A stretch of DNA of 64,000 nucleotides from Halobacillus sp. Nhm2S1 (lineage in GTDB: Bacteria > Bacillota > Bacilli > Bacillales > Halobacillaceae). Each line of letters opens with the position of its first letter. The first letter of the stretch is position 1. The notes beneath the pieces were generated by a model, which was not told the DNA's origin, searched no databases, and was given only the letters and a program-made list of their open reading frames with translations. Position numbers and translations under genes: made by a program. This document shows positions 1 through 8,610 of this stretch, piece by piece. The DNA lies in NCBI RefSeq assembly GCF_019599545.1, contig NZ_JAIEZV010000004.1, positions 62,001-126,000 on the forward strand, read 5' to 3'.

Positions 1-1
1 G

Positions 2-1768
2 AATGTACCTACAGTGGATAAGTATGACTGTATAGTGGTAGATGAAGCTCACCGTGGTTATACACTCGATAAAGAAATGACAGATGTTGAACTTACATTT
101 CGTGACCACAATGACTATGTAAGTAAGTATCGCCAGGTTTTAGATTACTTTGATGCTGTTCGCATAGGTCTAACAGCTACACCTGCCCTTCACACTGTGG
201 AGATTTTTGGAGATCCTGTTTACAATTACTCATACCGTGAAGCTGTTATTGATGGCTACCTGATTGATCACGAACCTCCATACCAATTTGACACTGAACT
301 CAAGCAAAAAGGCATTGGGTGGCAGGTAGGAGAGGAAGTATCAGTCTATGACAGTGCATCAGGTCAAGTAGAGACTGAAGTAATGGAAGATGAAGTCAAT
401 ATAGAAGTAACTCAGTTCAATAAATCAGTAATAACTGAGAATTTTAATAAAGTAATCTTGAATGCCTTAGCAAACTACATCCACCCAGACCAAGAAGGTA
501 AAACACTAATATTCGCTGCTTCTGACGATCATGCTGATATGGTAGTACGCCTATTTAAACAAGAACTTGAAGAAAAATATGGTGCAATAGATGATAATCT
601 TGTCATGAAAATCACAGGTTCAATTAAAGACCCTTTGGGTACAATCAAACATTTCAAAAACGAGAGGCTCCCTAAAATAGCCGTCACTGTAGACCTTTTA
701 ACAACAGGTATTGATGTTCCGAGTATATCTAACTTAGTCTTCTTAAGAAGAGTTCGGTCCAGGATACTTTATGAACAAATGCTGGGGAGGGCTACTAGAC
801 GACACGACGAGATAGGTAAGGATCATTTTGATATATTTGATGCCGTCGGCCTATATGAGTCCTTAAAGCCATACACGAGTATGAAACCTGTGGTTAAGAG
901 TTCTAAGGTAACACTTGATCAGCTTTTCAAAGAGTACGAGCAATTAGAAGATGAGAAGCAGCAGAAGCAACATAAGGAAGAGATGATAGCCAAAATCCAA
1001 AGGAAAAAGCAAAAGTGGGATAATAAAGAACATGAAGATTTCAAATCTCTCTCAGGTGGGAAATCGGTTGATGACTTCATTAACGTGATAAAGCATTCTA
1101 ACCACGAAAATACTGTTAAAGAAATCAAAAAGACCCCCTCTGCAATTCAGTTTATTGATGAGAATCGAAATAAACACTCAAAACAATACATTTCTGATCA
1201 TGAAGATAAACTGTTATCGATATCTAGGGGCTACGGAGAAGCGGACAAGCCTGAAGACTACCTTGAAAGCTTTAATCAGTTTATAGAAGAAAATATGAAC
1301 CAGATACCTGCTCTTAAGTTAGTTGTTACTCGGCCTAGGGATTTGACTAGGGAGAATCTTCGACAACTTAGAATAGCTCTAGATCAAATGGGTTATAACG
1401 AAACCAACCTTCAGGCAGCGTGGCGGGATGCAAAGAATGAGGATATCGCTGCAGACATCATTAGCTTTATTCGTCAACAGGCTATCGGTGATCCATTAGT
1501 GAGTCACGAAGAGCGGATTAAGAATGCAATGAAGAAAGTTTATAGTATGAAAGTATGGCCAAAGGCTCAAAAAGATTGGTTGCAAAGAATTGAAAAGCAG
1601 CTTCTTAAAGAAAGTATTTTGGACCCTGATCCAGAGAGAGCGTTCAATGTAGAACCGTTCAAGAGTCGTGGTGGTTATAAACAACTGAACATAATTTTCA
1701 ATGGGGAATTAGATAGCATTGTAGAAAAAATTAATACAGCATTGTATGACAAAAGGGAGCAAGCATAA
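2..1768 (+). CDS. hsdR: Type I restriction endonuclease subunit R (5' truncated by window edge)
   Basis: This is the motor and cleavage subunit of a type I restriction-modification complex; it translocates DNA using ATP and cuts at a distance. The frame is open from base 2, so the N-terminal nuclease domain and the Walker A region lie outside the window. What remains starts at the DEAH-box motif (DEAHRGYTLDKEM), then the second helicase lobe with TTGIDVPS and the arginine-rich motif VI (QMLGRATRR), followed by a long charged C-terminal region of the EcoEI_R_C type that docks on HsdM. Its stop overlaps the hsdM start by one base (TAATG), so translation is coupled. Truncation is a window effect; no internal stop is seen. 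Confidence 0.95.
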   Translation, partial: NVPTVDKYDCIVVDEAHRGYTLDKEMTDVELTFRDHNDYVSKYRQVLDYFDAVRIGLTATPALHTVEIFGDPVYNYSYREAVIDGYLIDHEPPYQFDTELKQKGIGWQVGEEVSVYDSASGQVETEVMEDEVNIEVTQFNKSVITENFNKVILNALANYIHPDQEGKTLIFAASDDHADMVVRLFKQELEEKYGAIDDNLVMKITGSIKDPLGTIKHFKNERLPKIAVTVDLLTTGIDVPSISNLVFLRRVRSRILYEQMLGRATRRHDEIGKDHFDIFDAVGLYESLKPYTSMKPVVKSSKVTLDQLFKEYEQLEDEKQQKQHKEEMIAKIQRKKQKWDNKEHEDFKSLSGGKSVDDFINVIKHSNHENTVKEIKKTPSAIQFIDENRNKHSKQYISDHEDKLLSISRGYGEADKPEDYLESFNQFIEENMNQIPALKLVVTRPRDLTRENLRQLRIALDQMGYNETNLQAAWRDAKNEDIAADIISFIRQQAIGDPLVSHEERIKNAMKKVYSMKVWPKAQKDWLQRIEKQLLKESILDPDPERAFNVEPFKSRGGYKQLNIIFNGELDSIVEKINTALYDKREQA

Positions 1769-3192
1769 TGGGAAATCAGGAAATCGTACAGAAACTATGG
1801 AACCTATGTAATGTATTAAGAGATGATGGAATCACTTACCACCAATACGTTACAGAATTGACCTACATTCTATTCTTGAAAATGATGAAAGAAAAAGATA
1901 ACGAGAAGCATATTCCAGAGCATTATAGGTGGAATTCATTGGTCAATAAACATGGTTTAGAACTGTATAATCACTACCGTCAATTACTGATTGATCTGGG
2001 GAGTGTAGAGAATGAAATAATCCAACAAATATATGCTAATGCAACAACTAATATTGACGAACCCAAAAACCTAGAAAAGATTATTAGGTCTATAGATGAC
2101 CTAGATTGGTACAGTGCAAGAGAAGAAGGCCTAGGTGATTTATACGAGGGATTATTAGAAAAGAACGCGAGTGAAACAAAATCAGGTGCAGGGCAATACT
2201 TTACCCCTCGCCCTCTGATAGATGTCCTAGTTAAATTAATTAACCCCCTACCTGGAGAGCGCTGTAACGACCCTGCTGCAGGAACATTCGGCTTTATGAT
2301 TGCTGCTGATACACATATTCGCTCTAAGACTGACGATTATTTTGATTTAGGAGAAAAGGAAGCAGAGTTTCAACGTACTGAGGCATTTACAGGAGGGGAA
2401 CTAGTAAAAGATACACACCGTTTAGCATTGATGAACGCTATGCTTCATGATATGTATGGAGAAATAAAGTTAGGTGATACTTTATCAGATATTGGAACGG
2501 ATATGAAAAACTATGATGTTGTATTAACGAATCCACCCTTTGGAACCAAAAAAGGTGGAGAGCGACCTACTCGTGATGACCTAACATTTACAACAACTAA
2601 CAAGCAGTTGAATTTCTTACAACACATCTACCGTTCTCTTAAATCAGATGGAAAAGCTAGAGCAGCTGTAGTCCTACCAGATAACGTATTGTTTGAAGGA
2701 GGAGTAGGAGCTAAAGTTCGTGCAGATCTAATGGATAAATGTAATCTTCATACTATCTTACGTTTGCCAACAGGAATCTTCTATGCTCAAGGCGTAAAAA
2801 CCAATGTACTTTTCTTTACACGTGGCGAGAAGGATAAAGAAAATACGAAAGATGTTTGGATTTATGATATGCGTACCAACATGCAAACTTTCGGAAAACG
2901 TAATCCATTGATAGAAAAGCACTTTGATGAGTTTATCAAAGCCTATCAAGCAGAAGATCGATCAAAGGTGAATGATGAGCGTTGGAATGTCTTTAATCGT
3001 GAAGACATTAGTAAAAAAGATGAAAATTTAGACATTGGATTAATTGCAGATGAATCGTTATCCGTGTATAAAAACCTACCTGATCCTATTGATTCAGCAG
3101 AAGAAGCAGTAAGCAAGTTAAACGAGGCTGTATCACTGCTTAATGAAGTCATCGAAGAATTACGAGCAATGGAGGAAGGTAAGGATGACTAA
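1768..3192 (+). CDS. hsdM: Type I restriction-modification system, DNA methyltransferase subunit M
   Basis: N6-adenine methyltransferase subunit that uses S-adenosylmethionine and, with HsdS, protects host sites. The 474 residues show an N-terminal HsdM_N helical domain, GAGQYFTPR at about 140-148, the SAM-binding motif I (DPAAGTFGF, about 168-176) and the catalytic NPPF tetrapeptide at 255-258. The length is typical of the shorter HsdM family. It lies between hsdR and hsdS with one-base and eight-base overlaps, so the three genes form one translationally coupled operon in the order R-M-S. Confidence 0.96.
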   Translation: MGNQEIVQKLWNLCNVLRDDGITYHQYVTELTYILFLKMMKEKDNEKHIPEHYRWNSLVNKHGLELYNHYRQLLIDLGSVENEIIQQIYANATTNIDEPKNLEKIIRSIDDLDWYSAREEGLGDLYEGLLEKNASETKSGAGQYFTPRPLIDVLVKLINPLPGERCNDPAAGTFGFMIAADTHIRSKTDDYFDLGEKEAEFQRTEAFTGGELVKDTHRLALMNAMLHDMYGEIKLGDTLSDIGTDMKNYDVVLTNPPFGTKKGGERPTRDDLTFTTTNKQLNFLQHIYRSLKSDGKARAAVVLPDNVLFEGGVGAKVRADLMDKCNLHTILRLPTGIFYAQGVKTNVLFFTRGEKDKENTKDVWIYDMRTNMQTFGKRNPLIEKHFDEFIKAYQAEDRSKVNDERWNVFNREDISKKDENLDIGLIADESLSVYKNLPDPIDSAEEAVSKLNEAVSLLNEVIEELRAMEEGKDD

Positions 3193-4570
3193 GAAAGTAA
3201 AAAAAACATCGAACAAAATGTTAGAAGAGGCATTAGTTCCAGTAGAAGAGCAACCTTATAAAATTCCTGATAATTGGATGTGGGTTAAGTTAAAAACTGT
3301 TGTTGATTTTTTTAGTGGCAATGCTTTCCCGAAAAAACACCAAGGTAATAATGATAATCAAATCTCCTTTTATAAAGTAGGAAATCTTGTTAATAAAGAG
3401 GATGACCATTATTTAAAAAAAAGCCCGAATACTATTACAGAAAATGAGAGAGTTAATATAAAAGCCAAATTAATACCTAAAGAAACAATTGTATTTGCCA
3501 AAATAGGAGAGGCTGTTAAGTTAAACAGAAGGGCAAAATTAAAAAAAGAGAGTTGTATTGATAACAACTTAATGGGCATTCGAGCTAAAGAAAAAGTACT
3601 GAATAATGAGTTTTTATTTTTTTGGGCACTCAGTAAAGATTTTTACCAATATTCTCAAGCAACTGCTGTTCCTTCTATCAGAAAAAGTACTATGGAGGAT
3701 ATAGCTTTCGCTTTGCCCCCTTATAAGGAACAGTTAAGAATAGTGAATAAAGTTAATAACTTAGTGGTGAAAATAAAGAATGCAAAACAATTAAATGAAA
3801 AAGCAATTGAAACATTTGAACTTCGACGTGCTGCAATACTGGATAAGGCATTCCGAGGTGAATTGACAGAAGGAATCGTGGGTGAAAGCGATAATACCGA
3901 TTTGACCTTTGAGAAAGAATCTGAAGTTGGAAGAGTCTATAGTATACCGAGTTCTTGGGGATGGAAAAAATTCAAAGATGTTGCAAAAGTTAGGTCTAAT
4001 TTAGTAAACCCTGATGAATATCAAAACTTACCTTTAATTGCTCCCAATAACATTAAAAGTAAAACGGGACAATTGATAGATTATAATCTTGTAAAAGATT
4101 CAGGAGTGAAAAGCTCAAAGCATCATTTTTACAAAGGCCAGATACTTTATTCAAAAATTCGACCCTATCTCTCAAAAGTTATTGTAGCCGAATCTGATGG
4201 ATTATGCAGTGCGGATATGTACCCCATCGAAACAGAGCTGAAAACAGAATATTTATACTGGTATATGCTATCCCCCACCTTTTTAGAAAAAGCATCAACA
4301 GCAGGTTCTAGATCAGTATTACCAAAGATTAATCAGAAAGAATTGGGAGAGATCCCTGTCCCTGTCCCCCCAAAAAAGAAGCAGGAGGAGATAGTAAACG
4401 TAGTAAATACCATTTTAAAGAAAGAAGCTAATATATATGAAAAATTAGAACTGGATATCACTCTGAATAACTTGAATGATGCAATACTATCTAAAGCTTT
4501 CCGTGGAGTTCTTGGTACAAACTATTCAGATGAAGAAAGCAATATCAAATTAATAGAAGAAACATTCTAA
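3185..4570 (+). CDS. hsdS: Type I restriction-modification system, specificity subunit S
   Basis: DNA-recognition subunit with two target-recognition domains. I chose the ATG at 3185, eight bases inside hsdM and preceded by GGAGGAAGG, over an in-frame upstream ATG at 3143; this gives 461 residues. Two half-repeats are visible. Each ends in a conserved helix with a related motif: RRAAILDKAFRGELT near residue 220 and NNLNDAILSKAFRG near the C-terminus. This is the usual tandem TRD plus conserved-helix layout. The bipartite target cannot be read from sequence. A terminator follows 13 bases after the stop. Confidence 0.93.
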   Translation: MTKKVKKTSNKMLEEALVPVEEQPYKIPDNWMWVKLKTVVDFFSGNAFPKKHQGNNDNQISFYKVGNLVNKEDDHYLKKSPNTITENERVNIKAKLIPKETIVFAKIGEAVKLNRRAKLKKESCIDNNLMGIRAKEKVLNNEFLFFWALSKDFYQYSQATAVPSIRKSTMEDIAFALPPYKEQLRIVNKVNNLVVKIKNAKQLNEKAIETFELRRAAILDKAFRGELTEGIVGESDNTDLTFEKESEVGRVYSIPSSWGWKKFKDVAKVRSNLVNPDEYQNLPLIAPNNIKSKTGQLIDYNLVKDSGVKSSKHHFYKGQILYSKIRPYLSKVIVAESDGLCSADMYPIETELKTEYLYWYMLSPTFLEKASTAGSRSVLPKINQKELGEIPVPVPPKKKQEEIVNVVNTILKKEANIYEKLELDITLNNLNDAILSKAFRGVLGTNYSDEESNIKLIEETF

Positions 4571-4583
4571 GAAAGGTAGAAGT

Positions 4584-4622
4584 AACCGCTCATAACGTTA
4601 ATTATGAGCGGTTGTTTTATTT
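4584..4622 (+). terminator. Rho-independent terminator of hsdRMS
   Basis: A 10-bp perfect stem (CCGCTCATAA at 4586-4595 with TTATGAGCGG at 4602-4611) is followed by TTGTTTTATTT. It ends the hsd operon. Confidence 0.85.
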
Positions 4623-4722
4623 AAGGACCTGTAAATGATAGAAAAACAAAACTCCAACCTTAATAGTATCTAATGTAGAAACTTTAACAGGGGGCTGGCA
4701 CTCAAATAAAAAACTGCTTTAA

Positions 4723-5955
4723 TTAGCGATTAACTTCTTCTAAATCATCATAACCACTTACCTGAAATAAACTTTCCAGCCGTCTAATTAAGTAGTCTCT
4801 AGCTTCGGTAGTAATCTGGATGTGGGCCTTTTGGTGATGGCGTTTTAAAATGCTTTTCATAGGGGTATTCGGATTCATCTGGGTTTTAGGATATACATTG
4901 TGCTTTAGAGTATTGCAAAGCTCGATGAGGGAAATCCCTTCTGAAATCGTGGTCTTTAGAAACCTTGCATTATAGAGCTCAATAAAATACGGATAACGAT
5001 TGTTAAAGCGCAAATACTCCTTATCGCTTTTATCAACAACGTTGGAGTCGTCATACCCCCCTGCCGTTGCATAACCTACGATCATTGGGGTTTCAACACC
5101 GTTTTTATCATAGCTCAAAGTGGCCATAAATATAATATCCCCACTTTGAACACTTCTAGGGGGACGTGGATAATAAGTTCGATTGACTATTTCGTGCAAT
5201 AGAACTTTTCGTTCTTTGTAATGATTTTTGTTCGGTATTCTATCTTCGCTGGTGCCTTCGAATTTTAGCCAAATTCCAGTCCCTTTCGTCGGTGGTGTAG
5301 GTTCATCCTCTATAACTTTCTCGATAATGTCGAAATGGTTGTCATCTACATAAATGTCCTTTATTTCTTTCTCGTTTTCCTCCTTATCAATGATGGCTCC
5401 CCATCTATGTTGGTTTTTATATTTAGTGCTTCTTGATGTTCTCTCTGAAAGTCGCTCAATCACCTGTTTTTTCTCTTTGTCGATAACACCTTGAGTTACT
5501 TTGAAGTTACCAGCTTCTTTTATGGAAGAGAGAAGATCATTGACATAGTCAATAGTATTTCCAACGAAGTCTATTTCATCTTTAACAAAAATTCCTAGTT
5601 CGTGGTTCTTGAAAAACCCACTAATCGAGAAGTTTGCAGAACCTAAGATTGCGCTCTTATTGTCAAAGATATAAAGTTTGCTATGAAGATGTTGAAGAGC
5701 ATATATAGAAGCTCCAGATTTGTATAATGCTTCTAAACCCTCTAAGCTATTAGCACCTTGGAGGAATTCTTCACGGTTAAAACGGGTAATAATGGTGCAA
5801 TTTATGTCATTGTCTGTTCTCTCTAGCCAGTCGGCTAGATGATTAGCAGTTTTGTAACTTATAAAAGGAGACACAATGCGGAGGGTGTCTCTTGTCATAA
5901 TCAATTCTTCATTAAATTTCACACCAAAATTTTTGTCCATTAATTCTATAGTCAT
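4723..5955 (-). CDS. Phospholipase D-fold nuclease with possible C-terminal reader domain
   Basis: A 410-residue protein in the defence island. The N-terminal ~170 residues carry one PLD catalytic motif, H91-x-K93-x4-D98, followed by GSANFS at 105-110, as in PLD-family nucleases that act as dimers with one motif per chain. A charged linker follows (about 170-230). The C-terminal part contains GDIIFMA, then IVGYATA, then YPYFIELYNARFL. This pattern resembles PUA/ASCH/EVE-like folds that read modified bases, but that is inference from pattern only. The context between type I restriction and CBASS supports a defence role, perhaps modification-dependent restriction. A DISARM- or helicase-linked PLD role is an alternative. 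The enzyme class is well supported; the target is not. Confidence 0.75.
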   Translation of the reverse strand: MTIELMDKNFGVKFNEELIMTRDTLRIVSPFISYKTANHLADWLERTDNDINCTIITRFNREEFLQGANSLEGLEALYKSGASIYALQHLHSKLYIFDNKSAILGSANFSISGFFKNHELGIFVKDEIDFVGNTIDYVNDLLSSIKEAGNFKVTQGVIDKEKKQVIERLSERTSRSTKYKNQHRWGAIIDKEENEKEIKDIYVDDNHFDIIEKVIEDEPTPPTKGTGIWLKFEGTSEDRIPNKNHYKERKVLLHEIVNRTYYPRPPRSVQSGDIIFMATLSYDKNGVETPMIVGYATAGGYDDSNVVDKSDKEYLRFNNRYPYFIELYNARFLKTTISEGISLIELCNTLKHNVYPKTQMNPNTPMKSILKRHHQKAHIQITTEARDYLIRRLESLFQVSGYDDLEEVNR

Positions 5956-6338
5956 ACAATGGCTCCTTTAACCGTTTGTTAAGCTCATTGTATCGCTTCT
6001 CACTACCATTTTGGAAGGATTTTCTATGTAGTCAAACTGAGATTACATACACCCCCTCCCTTACCTCTAATAAGTGTCAGTTTGTCACAGTTAATCGCCA
6101 CCCATACACCTCCCCTATCACCTATGTTGCGGAAATAGGTACGGACATTAATTTTTAGAACATTTATCCCAATACTAAGACTTATAGAAACAGAGGGTTG
6201 TTAATATGCCCACAATACAAAGAGTAGCCTCCATAAAAATTAAAAATTAATTTCGCTACTACTTTTAACACTAAACTTTAACAGTGACTACTTAAATTGT
6301 CCCCTTTTCCTTTTATGTTTCATAGGAAAGATTGTTTA
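5956..6338. other. Gene-free spacer between divergent defence genes
   Basis: This AT-rich spacer separates the minus-strand PLD gene from the plus-strand CBASS pair and should hold promoters for both. The 60-codon open frame in it has no ribosome site and low-complexity content, so I do not call a gene. Confidence 0.5.
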
Positions 6339-6347
6339 TGTTATAAT
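6339..6347 (+). promoter_or_regulatory. Extended -10 promoter of the CBASS operon
   Basis: TGTTATAAT is a perfect TATAAT at 6342-6347 with the TGn extension. The -35 position (about 6319) is poor (TTCATA), as is common with extended -10 promoters. It lies 48 bases before the CD-NTase start. Confidence 0.6.
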
Positions 6348-6362
6348 CTTTTTGTTGAATTT

Positions 6363-6378
6363 TTTGGAAAATTCCAAA
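6363..6378. promoter_or_regulatory. Inverted repeat, possible operator of CBASS operon
   Basis: TTTGGAA and TTCCAAA are separated by AA just downstream of the expected transcription start and 16 bases before the CD-NTase ATG. It could be a repressor site or an RNA hairpin. No regulator gene is next to the pair in the window. Confidence 0.4.
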
Positions 6379-6394
6379 TGGACGGAGGATATAT

Positions 6395-7297
6395 ATGACT
6401 ATACCTACATCAACTTTAGAAACATGGTCTAATCAAGGGGCTACACAGACGCCAAAATCTTTAAGAGAAAAGATCGAAAGAAAGCTGAAAGCATCTGATT
6501 CTAAGATTGAGAAGAAAAATCAACTTGAGATTTACCTTCAAGGTTCTTACAGGAATAGCACAAATATATATGGGAATAGCGATGTAGATGTTGTAGTTCA
6601 GTGTGATGCTACTTTTTCTAGTGATGTTACAGCTCTAGATCCGCATGAAACTGCTATCTATAATAGAGCATTTAACGATGCGACATATACCTGGGACGAT
6701 TTTAAAAGCGAAGTAATTGAGACACTTAAGGATTCTTTTGGGTCTGATAAGGTTGATGTAGGGAATAAATCAATAAAGATAGATGATGGGAATTATGAAG
6801 CTGATGTAGTGCCATGTTTTGAATATCGAAAGTACACATCTTTTGGTGAAAGCTATGCGGACAGAGAATATATTAAAGGTATAAAGTTCTATACCACGAA
6901 TGAAAGACGCGAAGTAGTTAATTTTCCCAAAGTACATTATACAAAAGGGGCGGCGAAAAATCAACGAGTTAACAATAGGTACAAGCCCGCCATCAGAGTA
7001 TTCAAAAACATTAAGAAGAAATTAATAGAGAAAGAAATGATTACAAAAGAACAAGTTCCATCATATTTTATAGAAAACTTATTATATAACGCACCAGATG
7101 AGCATTATGATGAGATAAGCATTTCTACAAGAGTGTATAATGTCTTAAAATGGTTACAAGATAACAAGTACGATATGTCTGACTTTGTATGTCAAAATGA
7201 ACAAGTTTACGTCTTTGGCTATAGCCAAGAACAATGGAACGAATATGATGCTAGAGAGTTTATATCTCAAGCTATTAATCTTTGGAATGAGTGGTAA
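6395..7297 (+). CDS. CBASS CD-NTase (cGAS/DncV-like nucleotidyltransferase)
   Basis: Second-messenger synthase of a cyclic-oligonucleotide antiphage system. On phage sensing it should join NTPs into a cyclic di- or trinucleotide that activates the neighbouring effector. The 300-residue protein has the polymerase-beta nucleotidyltransferase core: GS at 50-51 (LQGSYRNST), the metal-binding pair D63-x-D65 (NSDVDVVV) and a third acidic residue D137 (EADVVP). The catalytic set is therefore complete. An OAS-like helical C-terminal domain follows. The start is fixed by CGGAGG seven bases upstream. It is followed by the effector after one base, a minimal two-gene (type I) layout with no Cap2/Cap3 or HORMA genes. 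The clade and nucleotide product cannot be told by eye. Confidence 0.9.
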   Translation: MTIPTSTLETWSNQGATQTPKSLREKIERKLKASDSKIEKKNQLEIYLQGSYRNSTNIYGNSDVDVVVQCDATFSSDVTALDPHETAIYNRAFNDATYTWDDFKSEVIETLKDSFGSDKVDVGNKSIKIDDGNYEADVVPCFEYRKYTSFGESYADREYIKGIKFYTTNERREVVNFPKVHYTKGAAKNQRVNNRYKPAIRVFKNIKKKLIEKEMITKEQVPSYFIENLLYNAPDEHYDEISISTRVYNVLKWLQDNKYDMSDFVCQNEQVYVFGYSQEQWNEYDAREFISQAINLWNEW

Positions 7298-7298
7298 T

Positions 7299-7895
7299 AT
7301 GCATGAATATAGCATTGATGTAGATCGCAATAAGATATTGTTTGTACTTGCAGCTTTATCCATCTTAATATCTGGTTTAGCTACTTCATTCTTAAATAAT
7401 GTGATTGATAGTATTCCTTTTATTGGTTTCTCTGTATCTATAGCATCTATGGGTATATTTGGTTTACTGTACAGCTTATTTAATAAATTTATTTGGAAGA
7501 CTAAATTACTTCATCAGTTAGGGATCGTACAAACTCCAAACTTGAACGGAACTTGGAGAGGTGAATTTCAATCTTCATATTATGACTTTGAGGAGAGTTT
7601 GCCTGCAGTTCTAATTATTGAACAAACGTGGTCAAAGATATGTATTAGAGGAAAATTCAACCATTCAAAGTCATCGAGTTATACCACATCAATAAAAGTT
7701 AATGACGGCGGAGGAACAAAGCTGTTCTACTCATATTTTAATGATAAAGACCCTGAACATTATAAAAAAGGAATGAGTAACCACCGTGGTTATGGTCGAT
7801 TGGAAATAACCAACGATAAATTAGATGGACGTTATTTTAATGACCCTACTAACAACAAAAATCACGGGGCACTTCAACTAACAAAGTCAAATTAA
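7299..7895 (+). CDS. Cap15-like CBASS effector: two transmembrane helices plus beta-barrel sensor
   Basis: Membrane effector of the CBASS pair; Cap15-type proteins bind the cyclic nucleotide in a beta-barrel and damage the inner membrane, killing the infected cell. I start it at ATG 7299, one base after the CD-NTase stop, although the frame stays open into the preceding gene. This gives 198 residues. Two hydrophobic helices are seen at about 12-31 and 38-60, then a soluble domain from about 80 to 196 rich in beta strands. That domain opens with NLNGTWRGEFQSS, the entry strand typical of Cap15 barrels. The family call rests on architecture plus gene pairing; another transmembrane effector with an unrelated barrel remains possible. 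Confidence 0.8.
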   Translation: MHEYSIDVDRNKILFVLAALSILISGLATSFLNNVIDSIPFIGFSVSIASMGIFGLLYSLFNKFIWKTKLLHQLGIVQTPNLNGTWRGEFQSSYYDFEESLPAVLIIEQTWSKICIRGKFNHSKSSSYTTSIKVNDGGGTKLFYSYFNDKDPEHYKKGMSNHRGYGRLEITNDKLDGRYFNDPTNNKNHGALQLTKSN

Positions 7896-7974
7896 AATAT
7901 GGCATAATTGCTGGGGGCAAATACTATCCAATACCCTGCAATTAAAGACACTTCAAATAAAATGGTTTTTATTG

Positions 7975-8068
7975 TATAATGATTATGCTTGGAGGCAGGG
8001 TGGATTACTTTTTCGTAATCCCGAATGTATAAAAGCCTATCCTTTAATCTGGATAGGCTTTTTATTAT
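7975..8068 (+). ncRNA. Candidate small RNA with own promoter and terminator
   Basis: TATAAT at 7975-7980 (with TTCAAA 17 bases upstream) would start an RNA near 7986. The RNA would have a first hairpin, GGATTAC/GTAATCC with a TTTTTC loop (about 8002-8021), and a terminator, AAAGCCTATCC/GGATAGGCTTTTT (8032-8063). The predicted length is about 80 nt. A 10-codon frame from GTG 8000 behind GGAGG ends inside it, so a tiny peptide is the alternative. The hairpin could also simply terminate the CBASS transcript. Confidence 0.4.
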
Positions 8069-8078
8069 TGCCGATTCA

Positions 8079-8378
8079 TTATTCATCTATTGTCCTTAAT
8101 ATCTCTTTTCCCCTGCCATTAATATCTAACATCACTCGCTTCTTCATATTCCCTTCCTTAAATTTATTGATTACAACATGACCCAACTGTTCGTAATTGG
8201 GCTCAAAGCTTTCTAGAGCCGATGTACGCTTAGAAAAATATATTACCTCCTCTAACATAGAAATTAGCCTTAGAGATGCTACATTCACCTCTAGAAAGTC
8301 CTTATCTTTGGATTCTTTATACTCATGAAGCATATCAGCCAGGTATTCTACAGCTTCTCCTTTAAGATTATCCATCAT
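8079..8378 (-). CDS. Small hypothetical protein of the island
   Basis: A 99-residue, mostly helical, charged protein that I do not recognise. The start is ATG 8378 or ATG 8375; GGGGGG just upstream suits 8375 slightly better. No membrane segment, signal peptide or cysteine pair is seen. It is the last gene before the att site and lies tail-to-tail with the CBASS operon and candidate small RNA, which is usual for accessory genes of integrative elements. The function is unknown. Confidence 0.6.
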   Translation of the reverse strand: MMDNLKGEAVEYLADMLHEYKESKDKDFLEVNVASLRLISMLEEVIYFSKRTSALESFEPNYEQLGHVVINKFKEGNMKKRVMLDINGRGKEILRTIDE

Positions 8379-8452
8379 TATCCCCCCAAAATGGTTTAGT
8401 TAATGTGAGCTTGCCTATACCCTTTTAGAGGATTTATATTTTGAATCAACGT

Positions 8453-8482
8453 GGTGCCTATTTTGGTGCCCTAAATGGTGCC
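8453..8482. repeat. Three GGTGCC boxes at exact 12-bp period near island end
   Basis: GGTGCC occurs at 8453, 8465 and 8477, an exact 12-bp spacing, about 130 bases inside the att site. Short direct repeats near an att site commonly act as arm-type binding sites for a tyrosine integrase; that role is inferred. Confidence 0.5.
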
Positions 8483-8610
8483 CCTCGATATATCAGGAAC
8501 TACCTATAAGATTTATGATTTGCCTAATTACTGTCATACCAGTGTTTATAAAGGGTGTTCAGGACTTACCTGCATGAAATAAAAAAGAGATTAATCTCGT
8601 AATTTACTCT

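Noticed and set aside
5976-6158. 60-codon plus-strand frame in the defence island
   Set aside because: No ribosome site and no domain; it lies in the spacer that must hold the divergent promoters.
8453-8482. CRISPR-like array
   Set aside because: Only three hexamers at 12-bp period; no repeat-spacer architecture and no cas genes.
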